Part shown: positions 7,845-18,165 of the stretch, piece by piece
Layout: the number at the start of each line of letters is the position of its first letter
How positions within the stretch are numbered: the stretch's first letter is position 1
Assembly (NCBI GenBank): GCA_963777725.1
Contig: CAVZRR010000006.1
Span: 1 to 64,000 of the forward strand
Origin: RPQJ01 sp963777725
GTDB lineage: Bacteria; Pseudomonadota; Gammaproteobacteria; Steroidobacterales; Steroidobacteraceae
Reading direction: 5' to 3'
DNA: 64,000 nt
Notes under the pieces: model-generated
What the model saw: the letters and a program-made list of their open reading frames with translations, nothing else
What the model was told of the DNA's origin: nothing
The model's database searches: none
Translations under genes and position numbers: made by a program

Positions 7845-7935
7845 CTTCTGGCAACCCCGCTATCCGCTCAGCGTTTTACCGCTCGAGGACCGGAGGCTTT
7901 GCGTCCCCGCCTCGCGGCGGGTTTGCCCTTTTCAG
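7845..7935 (-). ncRNA. Cyclic-di-GMP-I (GEMM) riboswitch 2
   Basis: Read on the minus strand, GGGCAAACC is followed by a stem with a GCGA (GNRA) loop, GGGGACGCAAAGCCTCCGG, a variable hairpin, and GGATAGCGGGGTTGCC. The core runs from 7928 to 7850. The G preceding CAAACC again matches the c-di-GMP-selective form. The two aptamers in this window are nearly identical in the conserved core but differ in the variable stem (around 7865-7890). It controls the Ig lipoprotein gene about 100 bases downstream. Confidence 0.93.
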
Positions 7936-8051
7936 ACGGAGGGAAGTGTCGACTGCGTCGTCCTTCGCGGCAATGTTGTCCGGCGCGAAACGTGACCCAA
8001 CTCGCAGATCTTCAACGGCGAAGAACGCGTCGCCGACGAGACGCTGCGGAC

Positions 8052-9311
8052 TCAGGGTTTGAACGTGTCGGGCCGGATCTCGTACTTGGTCAGCAGCTTG
8101 TAGAAATCGGTGCGATTCCGCTTTGCGAGACGCGCCGCCTGGCTGACATTTCCTTCAGATATCTGAAGGAGTTGCACGAGATAGTTACGCGTGAACTCAT
8201 CACGAGCCTCGTCGAAGGACGGCAGCTGGGTGGCCTGGCCGAGGGCCTCCTGCACCTGTTCCGCGGTGATCAAGGCTCCGGCGCCGAGGGTTGCCGCCTG
8301 CCGGACGACCATGCGCAGTTCGCGCACGTTGCCGGGCCACCTTGCAGAAGCGAGCAGTTCCATGGCCTCAGGCGAACAGGCACGCTTCGGTTGGGCCGTT
8401 TCGACGGCCACGTCATCCAGGCACTGTTGCACCAGCAGTGGTACGTCTTCGCGCCGCTTGCTGAGCGGGGGCAAATCGACGTGAACCGCGGCAAGGCGAT
8501 CGAGCAGTTCTTCGGATGCCCGCGCATCTCCCGCAACGTCCTCACTGCGCCAGTCCGTCGTCGCAATGACGCGGACGTCACCACCCTTGAGCTGCCGATC
8601 GAGGCGGGACTGCAGGCTGGGCAGCAGCTCGTCGACGTTGCGCAGCAGGATCGAACCGCCCCGTGCACGCTCCAGTGCAGCTGCGAGCTCGGCCTCTCCA
8701 GTGGTCGCGTCGAGTCCATCGCAATCAACGGCAACGAAAGGGCCACCGCGCCGCCCGCTGGCGCGGTGGATCGCCTTGGCCAGCAACTCCTTGCCGGTGC
8801 CGGGTTCGCCGCTGATCAGCACGGACGCATCGGAACTCGCCACCATGTGCGCCTTGGCCAGCCGGTCCTCGAGCAGCGGACTGCGAGTGGCGAATTCCGC
8901 GCGCCAGTCGTCGGTCGTCTCGTCGGAGAATCCTGAGGTCCTGAGCGCGCGGCCGACCTCCTCGAGCAGACGATCCTTTTCGACCGGCTTGGTGAGGAAT
9001 GCAAAGGCGCCGGACTGAGTGGCCTTCACTGCGTCGGGAATCGTCCCGTGCGCCGTGAGCATGATCACGTTCAGGCTGGGCCAGCGCCGCTGCAGCTCGC
9101 GGAGCAGCATGATGCCGTCCATCTGGGCCATCCGCAGGTCCGTGATGACGAGATCCGGGCGGAAGCCCGCGATGACGGCGAGCGCTCTTGCGGCGCTGTC
9201 CACCGGCTCGACTTCGTATTTCTGCGAGCGCAGGCGGATGGTCAGGAGGCGCAGCAGGCCCGGATCGTCGTCGACGACGAGGATCCGTGGCGCGCGGCGC
9301 AGGCGCGTCAT
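8052..9311 (-). CDS. glrR: GlrR/QseF-type response regulator with degenerate sigma-54 AAA+ domain
   Basis: 419-residue NtrC-family regulator. The receiver domain carries acidic residues D14-D16 and the phospho-acceptor Asp58. The AAA+ domain keeps Walker A (GEPGTGKE, residues 168-175) but has no GAFTGA loop: about 15 residues are missing between FVAVDC and GGSILL. The Walker B acids are replaced (LLRNVDE, R224 N225 where family members have LFLDEIGE), and the segment before sensor I is shortened by about ten residues. The C-terminal Fis-type helix-turn-helix (GNVSQAARLAKRNRTDFYKL) is intact. The start overlaps the preceding qseG-like stop by four bases. It therefore probably binds DNA but cannot activate sigma-54 polymerase in the usual way. 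Confidence 0.88.
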   Translation of the reverse strand: MTRLRRAPRILVVDDDPGLLRLLTIRLRSQKYEVEPVDSAARALAVIAGFRPDLVITDLRMAQMDGIMLLRELQRRWPSLNVIMLTAHGTIPDAVKATQSGAFAFLTKPVEKDRLLEEVGRALRTSGFSDETTDDWRAEFATRSPLLEDRLAKAHMVASSDASVLISGEPGTGKELLAKAIHRASGRRGGPFVAVDCDGLDATTGEAELAAALERARGGSILLRNVDELLPSLQSRLDRQLKGGDVRVIATTDWRSEDVAGDARASEELLDRLAAVHVDLPPLSKRREDVPLLVQQCLDDVAVETAQPKRACSPEAMELLASARWPGNVRELRMVVRQAATLGAGALITAEQVQEALGQATQLPSFDEARDEFTRNYLVQLLQISEGNVSQAARLAKRNRTDFYKLLTKYEIRPDTFKP

Positions 9312-9940
9312 GGCGGCGGTTCCGCCGCGCCGGACTCCGCGCCCGGTTCGAGCAGCGAGCGCTCCATCTCCGCAACGGCCTCGAGCTTGCGCTCCGCCTC
9401 GGCCAGCGCGCGTCGCAGGTACTTGTTTTCGGCGGCGAGGGTATCGGCCCGACTCTCGGCGCTGGCATCCCGCGACTTCAAGCGCTGCTCCGAGTCTTCC
9501 CGCAGCCGCGCGAGGTCGGCGTAGAGCGCGACCCGCGCGTCGAACTCGCGCAGGTAGGCGTTCGCGAACGCGAGTTCGATCGGCTCGAGGTCGTGCGTGC
9601 CCGCAAGCAGTTCGCTGATCAGCCGCTTCGCCTCGACCGGGTTGCTGCTTGCGTGGCCCGCGCTGCCAAGCGCAAGCGCATAACGCAGCGTGTCGTCCGC
9701 ACTGCGGCTCTGCTGCGCGCTGGCGAGCGTCGCAGCGAGCTCGGCCTGCTGACGGACCGGGTCGCCCGGGGCCATTTTCGCCAGCGTGTCCAGGTACGGC
9801 GTCAGGCTCACGAGCGGCGCGGCTTGCGCGGCCGCCGGGGACGGGCCGGCGCTGGCTTGAACGGGGTCCGGCGGCAGGCTCGCGCAGCCACCGAGCAGCG
9901 TGACCGCCGCAAGAATGACGAACTTGGAAGGGCGATTCAT
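9308..9940 (-). CDS. QseG-like outer-membrane lipoprotein
   Basis: Short lipoprotein with signal peptide and lipobox LLGGC, an Ala/Pro-rich linker, a helical middle and a C-terminal coiled coil rich in Arg and Glu. It sits between the GlrK-type kinase and the GlrR-type regulator, exactly where enterics carry qseG (yfhG), whose product interacts with the kinase. It overlaps the regulator start by four bases. The ATG at 9940 is preferred because it gives a standard signal peptide; an ATG at 9958 in the same frame adds six residues. The name rests mainly on gene order, because sequence conservation in this family is low. Confidence 0.7.
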   Translation of the reverse strand: MNRPSKFVILAAVTLLGGCASLPPDPVQASAGPSPAAAQAAPLVSLTPYLDTLAKMAPGDPVRQQAELAATLASAQQSRSADDTLRYALALGSAGHASSNPVEAKRLISELLAGTHDLEPIELAFANAYLREFDARVALYADLARLREDSEQRLKSRDASAESRADTLAAENKYLRRALAEAERKLEAVAEMERSLLEPGAESGAAEPPP

Positions 9941-9970
9941 GGGGTGCAGCTGGATCATCGGCGGGTGTGC

Positions 9971-11407
9971 CTATGATATCGCGATTGGCAGCCGCACCTT
10001 GAAGTGAGCGCCCGGAAACTCGCCGTCCACGATCTCGATGGTGCCGCCGTGTGCCTGGACGAATTCCTGCACCACGGAGAGCCCGATGCCGGTGCCGCGC
10101 ACCAGGCCGCCATGCGGTGTGGCACCCTGGTAGAAAGCCTCGAACACCCGTCCGCGCTCGGCCGACGGGATGCCCGGGCCGGAATCGGCGACCTCGATGA
10201 CGACCTCGCCGTCCTCGCTGCGCGCGCGCACCGTGATCGTGCCTCCATCGGGCGTGAACTTGACTGCATTCGAGACGAGGTTGTCGAGAATCAGGCGCAG
10301 CTTGGCGCGGTCTGCGACCAGCGTGACATCGTCGACCTGCTGCACGAGCTGCAGGCGATGCGCGCTGATCGGCAGGTGGTAAGTCTCGAGCGTTGCGCTC
10401 ACCAACGCCGGCAGCTGCACCTGGTCGAGGTCGAGCGCCCCCCGGCGCGAGTGCCATTCGCTGTAGGACAACAGGTTCTCGATCAGCCGCTGCAGCCGCA
10501 GGCTGTTGTCACGCAGGATGCCGCCCACTTCCCGTTGCTCGGGACTCAATCCGCCGACGGCGCCCTCGAGCAACAGTTCGGTGCCCTCGCGGATGTTCGC
10601 GAGCGGCGTCTTCAGCTCGTGCGACATGTGGCGCAGGAACCGGTTGCGCTCCTCGGCGATCTCGCCGAGTCGGTTGCGCAGCCACTCGAGCTGGCGACCG
10701 AGGGCCTGCAGGTCGGTGGGACCGCGCACGGCGACGGGATCGTTCAGCCGGCCGTGGCCGATAGCGTCGATCGCGCGATCGATCTCACGGATGGGTCGGC
10801 CGAGAAAAACGGTGAACAGCAACATCAAGCCCAGGCTGACAGGCACGAGCGCGGCCGATTGCCAGAGGATCCGGTGGCGCGTCTGGTCCGTCTCGGCGCG
10901 CAGTTGCTTGAGCTCCTGGTCCGTCTGCCGGCTGGCGAGCGTCGAGAGCTGCCCGGCGTCCTTCGCGAGTTGAGTGAACTGCCGCAGCGCGTCGTTGACC
11001 TCCGCGGTGGCCGGCGAGCCGAGGCCACGCTCAATCGCATCCGTCGTCTGCCGGATGCGGCCGATCACCTCGGCACGCGCCGGATCGCCGGGGAGTTGCT
11101 CGAGGCCGTCCAGGGTCGTGACCAGCAACTGGTGGTTCTGCCTGAAGGTTTCGAGCAGGCTGGCCCGCCGCAGGATCTGGTAGAGGCGAGCCGTGCGCTC
11201 CAGTGACGAGACCTGGCGGACGATGGCCTGGGTGTACTGAGTCGCGGCGACGCCCGTGGCGACCAGACGCTCGCTTGCGGAGGAGAGGTTACGCATCTCG
11301 ACGGCCGCGTTGATCGTGCCGAGCAGCAAGGGCAACGCGACGGCGGCGAAGCCGAGCAGGATCAGGCCGCTGAGCGAGCGTGGACGGAGGGAGAGGGGTC
11401 GGAGCAT
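9971..11407 (-). CDS. glrK: Sensor histidine kinase GlrK/QseE
   Basis: 478-residue inner-membrane kinase. A first transmembrane helix (LILLGFAAVALPLLLG) and a second near residue 185 (SLGLMLLFTVFLG) flank a helical periplasmic region, then a HAMP segment. The dimerisation box is FLRHMSHELKTPL with the phospho-accepting His, and the ATPase domain shows N (DNLVSNAVKF), G1 (DSGPGIP) and G2 (GTGIGLSVV) boxes. It phosphorylates the downstream response regulator. The ATG at 11407 gives the normal short cytoplasmic N-terminus. The gene diverges from srkA with only 43 bases between the starts. No glmY-like small RNA gene is visible upstream, unlike in enterics. Confidence 0.9.
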   Translation of the reverse strand: MLRPLSLRPRSLSGLILLGFAAVALPLLLGTINAAVEMRNLSSASERLVATGVAATQYTQAIVRQVSSLERTARLYQILRRASLLETFRQNHQLLVTTLDGLEQLPGDPARAEVIGRIRQTTDAIERGLGSPATAEVNDALRQFTQLAKDAGQLSTLASRQTDQELKQLRAETDQTRHRILWQSAALVPVSLGLMLLFTVFLGRPIREIDRAIDAIGHGRLNDPVAVRGPTDLQALGRQLEWLRNRLGEIAEERNRFLRHMSHELKTPLANIREGTELLLEGAVGGLSPEQREVGGILRDNSLRLQRLIENLLSYSEWHSRRGALDLDQVQLPALVSATLETYHLPISAHRLQLVQQVDDVTLVADRAKLRLILDNLVSNAVKFTPDGGTITVRARSEDGEVVIEVADSGPGIPSAERGRVFEAFYQGATPHGGLVRGTGIGLSVVQEFVQAHGGTIEIVDGEFPGAHFKVRLPIAIS

Positions 11408-11450
11408 GCTAGTTTGCAGATCGTAACCGATACACTGCGCGACGCGGACG

Positions 11451-12461
11451 ATGTCCAGCCCTACACACGCACGCCAGGCGCCCGGAATGCATCCGTATTC
11501 CACGCTGACGCCGGACCTCGTCGTCGAGGCGATCGAGGCCGTGGGTTACGCGTCGGACGGTCGGGTGCTGGCGCTCAACAGCTACGAGAATCGCGTCTAC
11601 CAGGTCGGCCGGGACGATTCGACGCCGGTGGTCGTCAAGTTCTATCGGCCGGGGCGGTGGAGCACGCCCGCGATCCTGGAGGAGCACGATTTTGCGCTGG
11701 AACTCGCCCGTGCAGAATTACCGATCGTGGCGCCTGAGGTGCACGCGGGCCGTACGCTGTTCGAACTCGGCGGCTTCCGTTACGCGGTCTATCCGCGCCA
11801 GGGCGGGCGCTGGCCCGAGCTCGGAACGAAGGACGAGCGTGCCTGGATGGGACGATTCCTCGCGCGCATCCACGCGATCGGCCGGACGCGGGCGTTCCAT
11901 CACCGACCCCGGCTCGACTGGCGGGCGATGGGCCTCGAGACCGCGGATTACCTGCTGGACCAGGGCTGGATTCCGCCGCATCTCGAAGCGGCGTACGAAT
12001 CGCTGGTCGAGGATGTGCTGGGCCTCGTCGAGCGACGCTTTGCGGAAGCGACGCCGTATCGCACGCTGCGGCTGCACGGCGACTGCCATCCGGGCAACGT
12101 GCTGTGGACGGACGCAGGCCCGCACTTCGTGGACCTCGACGACTGCATGACGGGGCCCGCGGTGCAGGACCTGTGGATGTTGCTTTCCGGCCGACCGGAG
12201 GAAATGAGCGCGCAGCTGCACGACCTGCTGGAGGGCTACGCCGAGTTCGCGGACCTGGATTACCACGAGATTTCGTTGATCGAACCGCTGCGCACGCTGC
12301 GCATCATGCACTACGCCGGCTGGCTCGCTCGCCGGTGGGACGATCCCGCGTTCCCGCGCGCGTTTCCGTGGTTCGAGGAGCCCAAGTACTGGGAGCAGCA
12401 CGTGCTCGACCTGCGTGAGCAACTGGCCGCAATGGAGGAACCCTCGCTCTCAAATCTGTGA
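11451..12461 (+). CDS. srkA: Stress response kinase SrkA/YihE
   Basis: 336-residue protein of the choline-kinase-like serine/threonine kinase family. The Lys-containing strand PVVVKFYRPGRWS, the catalytic loop LHGDCHPGNVLW and the metal-binding FVDLDD are present, and the ALNSYENRVYQ stretch is typical of SrkA. Family members counter envelope and oxidative stress death pathways in E. coli. A second in-frame ATG at 11487 would give a shorter N-terminus closer to other members; neither start has a strong ribosome binding site. Confidence 0.9.
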   Translation: MSSPTHARQAPGMHPYSTLTPDLVVEAIEAVGYASDGRVLALNSYENRVYQVGRDDSTPVVVKFYRPGRWSTPAILEEHDFALELARAELPIVAPEVHAGRTLFELGGFRYAVYPRQGGRWPELGTKDERAWMGRFLARIHAIGRTRAFHHRPRLDWRAMGLETADYLLDQGWIPPHLEAAYESLVEDVLGLVERRFAEATPYRTLRLHGDCHPGNVLWTDAGPHFVDLDDCMTGPAVQDLWMLLSGRPEEMSAQLHDLLEGYAEFADLDYHEISLIEPLRTLRIMHYAGWLARRWDDPAFPRAFPWFEEPKYWEQHVLDLREQLAAMEEPSLSNL

Positions 12462-12507
12462 GCTGCCGCTTTCTCCGGTGGGGCCCGAACGCTTAGCATT
12501 TGCAGCC

Positions 12508-13509
12508 ATGTCCAGCATCCTCGTGACCGGCGGCGCCGGGTACATCGGCAGCCACGTCGTCCGCCAGCTCGTCGAGCGCGGCGAGCGCGTCGTGGTCCTC
12601 GACAATCTCTCCACCGGCTATCGGGCCGCCGTGCTCGGTGCGCCGCTCGTCATCGGCGACACGGCGGACCGCGCTGCCGTCGACCGGCTGCTCGCAGAGC
12701 ACGGCATCGAGACCGTGATGCACTTCGCGGCGCACACGATCGTGCCGGAGTCGGTGTCGAATCCGCTCAAGTACTACGGCAACAACACCTGTGCCACGCG
12801 CAACCTGCTCGAGTGCTGCGACCGTGCCGGCGTCAAGCACGTCGTCTTCTCGTCGACCGCGGCCGTCTACGGCATTCCGTCCGAGGGCGTGGCCCGCGAG
12901 GAGTCGCCGACGGTACCGATCAATCCCTACGGGCTCTCCAAGCTGATGAGCGAATGGATGCTGCGCGACCTCGCCGCGGCCTCCGCGCTGCGCTACGTGG
13001 CGCTGCGCTACTTCAACGTCGCCGGCAGCGACCCGGGCGGACGGATCGGTCACACGGCGCCGAATGCGACGCTGCTGGTAAAAGTCGCGTGCCAGCAGGC
13101 GGTGGGTGTCCGCCCGTCGATCTCGATCTTCGGCACCGATTACCCGACGCCGGATGGCACGGGCGTGCGCGACTACATCCACGTCGAAGACCTCGCCGCC
13201 GCGCACCTCAAGGCCCTCGACTACCTCCGGGCCGGTGGCGTTTCGACGACTCTCAACTGCGGCTACGGCCACGGCTACAGCGTCCGGGACGTGCTGCAGA
13301 TGGTCGAGCGCATCAATGACGGCCGGGCGCTGAACGTCGTGCTCGGGCCGCGCCGCGCTGGCGACCCTCCCTCGCTCGTCGCGCATGCCGAACGGATCCG
13401 CGAGGTGCTCGGCTGGCAGCCACGCTTCGACGATCTCGCGGTCATCGTCCGCACGCAACTCGAGTGGGAGCGCCGGCTGCTGCGCGAACCCGAGTTGCAG
13501 AGAAATTAG
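12508..13509 (+). CDS. galE: UDP-glucose 4-epimerase
   Basis: 333-residue extended short-chain dehydrogenase that interconverts UDP-glucose and UDP-galactose. The NAD-binding motif GGAGYIGSH is at residues 7-15, the catalytic Ser lies in FSSTAAVYG and the Tyr-Lys pair in YGLSK. The C-terminal region contains the GTGVRDYIHVEDLA sugar-binding stretch. The ATG at 12508 is selected because it places the Rossmann motif at the N-terminus. It probably supplies UDP-galactose for surface polysaccharide together with the mannose genes at the window start. Confidence 0.94.
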   Translation: MSSILVTGGAGYIGSHVVRQLVERGERVVVLDNLSTGYRAAVLGAPLVIGDTADRAAVDRLLAEHGIETVMHFAAHTIVPESVSNPLKYYGNNTCATRNLLECCDRAGVKHVVFSSTAAVYGIPSEGVAREESPTVPINPYGLSKLMSEWMLRDLAAASALRYVALRYFNVAGSDPGGRIGHTAPNATLLVKVACQQAVGVRPSISIFGTDYPTPDGTGVRDYIHVEDLAAAHLKALDYLRAGGVSTTLNCGYGHGYSVRDVLQMVERINDGRALNVVLGPRRAGDPPSLVAHAERIREVLGWQPRFDDLAVIVRTQLEWERRLLREPELQRN

Positions 13510-13579
13510 CCAGGCGGGACGGGCGAGCGCGCCCGTCGTGATATGCTGCCGCAGAAGCAAATTTGACTCTGGCGGCCCT

Positions 13580-15628
13580 GTGAATCGACACGCTGATGGA
13601 ACTGCGTGCGACGGCTTCCTGCCGCGCATCTCCAAAATTCTCATTCTCTCCGCCGTGCTCGGCCTGTCGGCGTGTGGCGGCAGTGGTGGCGGCGGCTCGT
13701 CCAACCGAGTTCCCTCGGCGTCCTTTACAGCCACGCCATCCGTGGGCCAGGTTCCGCTGACCGTCGCCTTCGACGCCTCGGCTTCGAGCGACAGCGACGG
13801 CTCCATTACGAGCTACAGCTGGAATTTCGGGGATAACACGGCGCCCGGTTCCGGTGTCACCGTGAATCACTTGTACCAGACGGCCGGTACGTTCACGGCC
13901 ACCCTGACGGTGACGGACAACCGTGCCGCAACCGCCATCACGACTCGCGTGGTGACGGTCACCGTCGGTCCGCCACCCGGGGGGGTGACGGTCAGTGGCC
14001 GCGTCCTGTTCGAGCGCGTCCCCTTCCTGCCGCTTCCGCAGGACGGACTGAATTATCCGGGCACGTTCACCGCGCCAGCGCGGGAGATCGAGGTCGAGTT
14101 GTTGCAGGCAGCCACCGGGGCCGTGCTGGCGACAGCGATGACGGACACCAACGGCAACTATGCGTTCACGGCGCCCCCCAACACCGACGTCCGCGTGCGG
14201 GCAAAGGCCCTGTCCCGCGTGTCGGGAACCACGGCGCGTCCGGCCGCGTGGGACCTGCGCGTGCTCAACAACACGAACGGCAACGCGCTCTACGTGCTCG
14301 ACAGCTCGGTGTTCAGCACCGGTGCGGCCGATGTCACTCGCAACCTGACCGCGACGACCGGCTGGGGTGGAGGGTTCGCCGGCACCTACACGGGCGTCCG
14401 CGCTGCGGCGCCCTTCGCGGTGCTCGACACGCTTTACGCCGCGACGCAGTTCGTCATTGCACAGGGTGACAGTGCGTTGCAGTTGCCTCCGCTCAAGGCA
14501 TTCTGGAGTGCGCAGAACAGACCATCCGCTGGTGATCCAGCGGACGGCAACATCGATTCGACGCTGTATGGGTCGGCCGGCAGCGTCGGCAGCGAGGTCG
14601 GCATCTACATCCTTGGTGCCGAAAACAACGACACCGACGAATTCGACCAGCACGTGCTGGCGCACGAGTACCAGCATTTCCTCGAGGATGCGATCAGCCG
14701 GACCGACTCGATCGGCGGCCCGCATTCGCTTGGCGAACGCCTCGACATGCGCGTGGCATTCAGCGAGGGGTTCGCGAACGCCTATTCAGCGATGGCGCTC
14801 GACGACCCGCTGTATCGCGACTCCTTCGGTACGGCCCAGGGCTCCGATTTCAATTTCAACATCGAAAGTGACGCTTTCAACGCGCCGGGCTGGTACTCGG
14901 AGGCGTCGATCCACCGCATCGTCTGGGACCTTTTCGACGCGGCCAATGACGCAGCGGATTCGGACGGCGTCACGATCGGCTACGGCCCGATGTTCGAGGT
15001 GTTCCGTGCCGAACTGCGCAGCGACGTGCCGCTGACCAGCCTGTTCGCTTTCATCTCGGCGTTGAAGCAGCGACCATCGATGCCCGTCGCTTCGATCAAC
15101 GTGCGCGTCGAGGCCGAGGGCGTGCCCGGCACGAGTTTCGGGATCGATGCGCAGAACATCGATGCCTACGCGACGACGGAAACGCACAGCAGCGTGGCGC
15201 CAGTATCCACCGACCTCGTGCTGCCAATCTACTCGGAGATCACGTTGAACGGGCCGTCCGTGCGTCTCTGTGGCGATGCGGAGGTGACTGCGCCAGGCGG
15301 CGGCGTCGTGCCGGGCGTCTACAACAAGCTCGCCAACCGTCGCCTGCTGCGGTTCACTGTCCCGACTGCGCGGGTCATCGACATCCGCGTGACCTGCAAT
15401 GTCAGTGATTTGAGCTGCGTCGGGCTGCCGCAACCTGACCCCGACCTCGTGCTGTCCCAGGGCCCCAACTATCAATTTTCGGACGGAGCGGATGCGTTCG
15501 CCGAGAGGCTGCAGACTTCCGTGCAGGCTGGCGAGCATGTGCTCGAGATTTACGAATACAGTCATATCGACAGCACGGCCGTGGACCGACGCGGCCGTAC
15601 CTGCATGACCGTCAACATCACCGGTTGA
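13580..15628 (+). CDS. PKD-domain lipoprotein with HExxH zinc-protease motif
   Basis: 682-residue lipoprotein starting at GTG 13580. Its long N-terminal signal ends in the lipobox LSACGG and is followed by a Gly/Ser linker. A PKD domain spans about residues 43-130 (AFDASASSDSDG, YSWNFGD). Next come a carboxypeptidase-regulatory-like segment (ATAMTDTNGNYAFTAP) and a catalytic-looking region with HEYQH (His362, Glu363, His366), with Glu396 in FSEGFAN 30 residues later as a possible third zinc ligand. The C-terminal 150 residues resemble a beta-rich binding domain. I infer a surface gluzincin-type metallopeptidase; no named family is recognised with certainty. Confidence 0.72.
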   Translation: MNRHADGTACDGFLPRISKILILSAVLGLSACGGSGGGGSSNRVPSASFTATPSVGQVPLTVAFDASASSDSDGSITSYSWNFGDNTAPGSGVTVNHLYQTAGTFTATLTVTDNRAATAITTRVVTVTVGPPPGGVTVSGRVLFERVPFLPLPQDGLNYPGTFTAPAREIEVELLQAATGAVLATAMTDTNGNYAFTAPPNTDVRVRAKALSRVSGTTARPAAWDLRVLNNTNGNALYVLDSSVFSTGAADVTRNLTATTGWGGGFAGTYTGVRAAAPFAVLDTLYAATQFVIAQGDSALQLPPLKAFWSAQNRPSAGDPADGNIDSTLYGSAGSVGSEVGIYILGAENNDTDEFDQHVLAHEYQHFLEDAISRTDSIGGPHSLGERLDMRVAFSEGFANAYSAMALDDPLYRDSFGTAQGSDFNFNIESDAFNAPGWYSEASIHRIVWDLFDAANDAADSDGVTIGYGPMFEVFRAELRSDVPLTSLFAFISALKQRPSMPVASINVRVEAEGVPGTSFGIDAQNIDAYATTETHSSVAPVSTDLVLPIYSEITLNGPSVRLCGDAEVTAPGGGVVPGVYNKLANRRLLRFTVPTARVIDIRVTCNVSDLSCVGLPQPDPDLVLSQGPNYQFSDGADAFAERLQTSVQAGEHVLEIYEYSHIDSTAVDRRGRTCMTVNITG

Positions 15629-15639
15629 GAGATCGAACC

Positions 15640-16275
15640 ATGAAGCAGACTCGTTCGTACCGATTTGCCACTGGCAGTGCCACGATCGTCGCGCTCGCCG
15701 TCGTGCTGGCCGGTTGTGGCAAGGGCGATGAGGACGCAGTAGCGACGACGCCGCAGCCTGCCACGACCCAGGGTCCGGACACTGCGACACCGGCACCCGC
15801 GGTCAGTTCTCCCGAAGACGACAAAATGGCAAACGCCGTGGCGACCGGCAAGACGGCCGCGGCCGTGGATCTCAAGTACGACGTCCCGGTCAAGCCGGCG
15901 GTCGGCGAACCCTTCGAACTCGAACTCGCGTTCCTGCCGCGTCTCGCCGCGGACTTCCTCGAGGTGGAAGTCACCGGCATTCCAGGATTGACGCTCGTCT
16001 CGGGCGGTACCTCGCGGTTCGAGGGTGTCAACACCGGAGACCGTCACGTTATGCGAGTCCTGGTACGGGCGGACGCACCGGGTCTGTATTACGTCGGTGT
16101 CGCCGCGAAGATGGTCACCAAGGTGCAGTCGGATGCGCGGACGTTCTCCGTGCCGGTTGCGGTTGGCAACGTCCAGGCGGCGCAGAAGGCCGCGCCCGAG
16201 ATGGATGCCGCGGGACAGCCCGTCGAGTCGATGCCGGCTGCCGAGAGTGGCGGACCCACGGAGCCGAAGCCTTAG
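15640..16275 (+). CDS. Small lipoprotein of unknown function
   Basis: 211-residue protein with a clear lipoprotein signal (hydrophobic stretch then LAGCGKG). A Thr/Pro/Ala-rich linker leads to a beta-rich domain of about 110 residues (VPVKPAVGEPFELELAF, HVMRVLVRADAPGLYYVGVAAKM) and an acidic, Ala/Pro-rich tail. It starts 11 bases after the protease-like lipoprotein stop and is likely co-transcribed with it. I recognise no named family. The pairing suggests a partner of the preceding protein, which is inference only. Confidence 0.75.
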   Translation: MKQTRSYRFATGSATIVALAVVLAGCGKGDEDAVATTPQPATTQGPDTATPAPAVSSPEDDKMANAVATGKTAAAVDLKYDVPVKPAVGEPFELELAFLPRLAADFLEVEVTGIPGLTLVSGGTSRFEGVNTGDRHVMRVLVRADAPGLYYVGVAAKMVTKVQSDARTFSVPVAVGNVQAAQKAAPEMDAAGQPVESMPAAESGGPTEPKP

Positions 16276-16289
16276 GCCGGGGGTTACTG

Positions 16290-16295
16290 TATACT
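16290..16295 (+). promoter_or_regulatory. Candidate -10 element of typA
   Basis: TATACT lies 28 bases before the typA GTG, in the short gap after the lipoprotein gene. No good -35 is visible 16-18 bases upstream. Confidence 0.35.
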
Positions 16296-16323
16296 CCGCG
16301 GCCCCATTCCCCGGGCCTCCCTC

Positions 16324-18162
<1,839 letters not shown>

Positions 18163-18165
18163 CCG

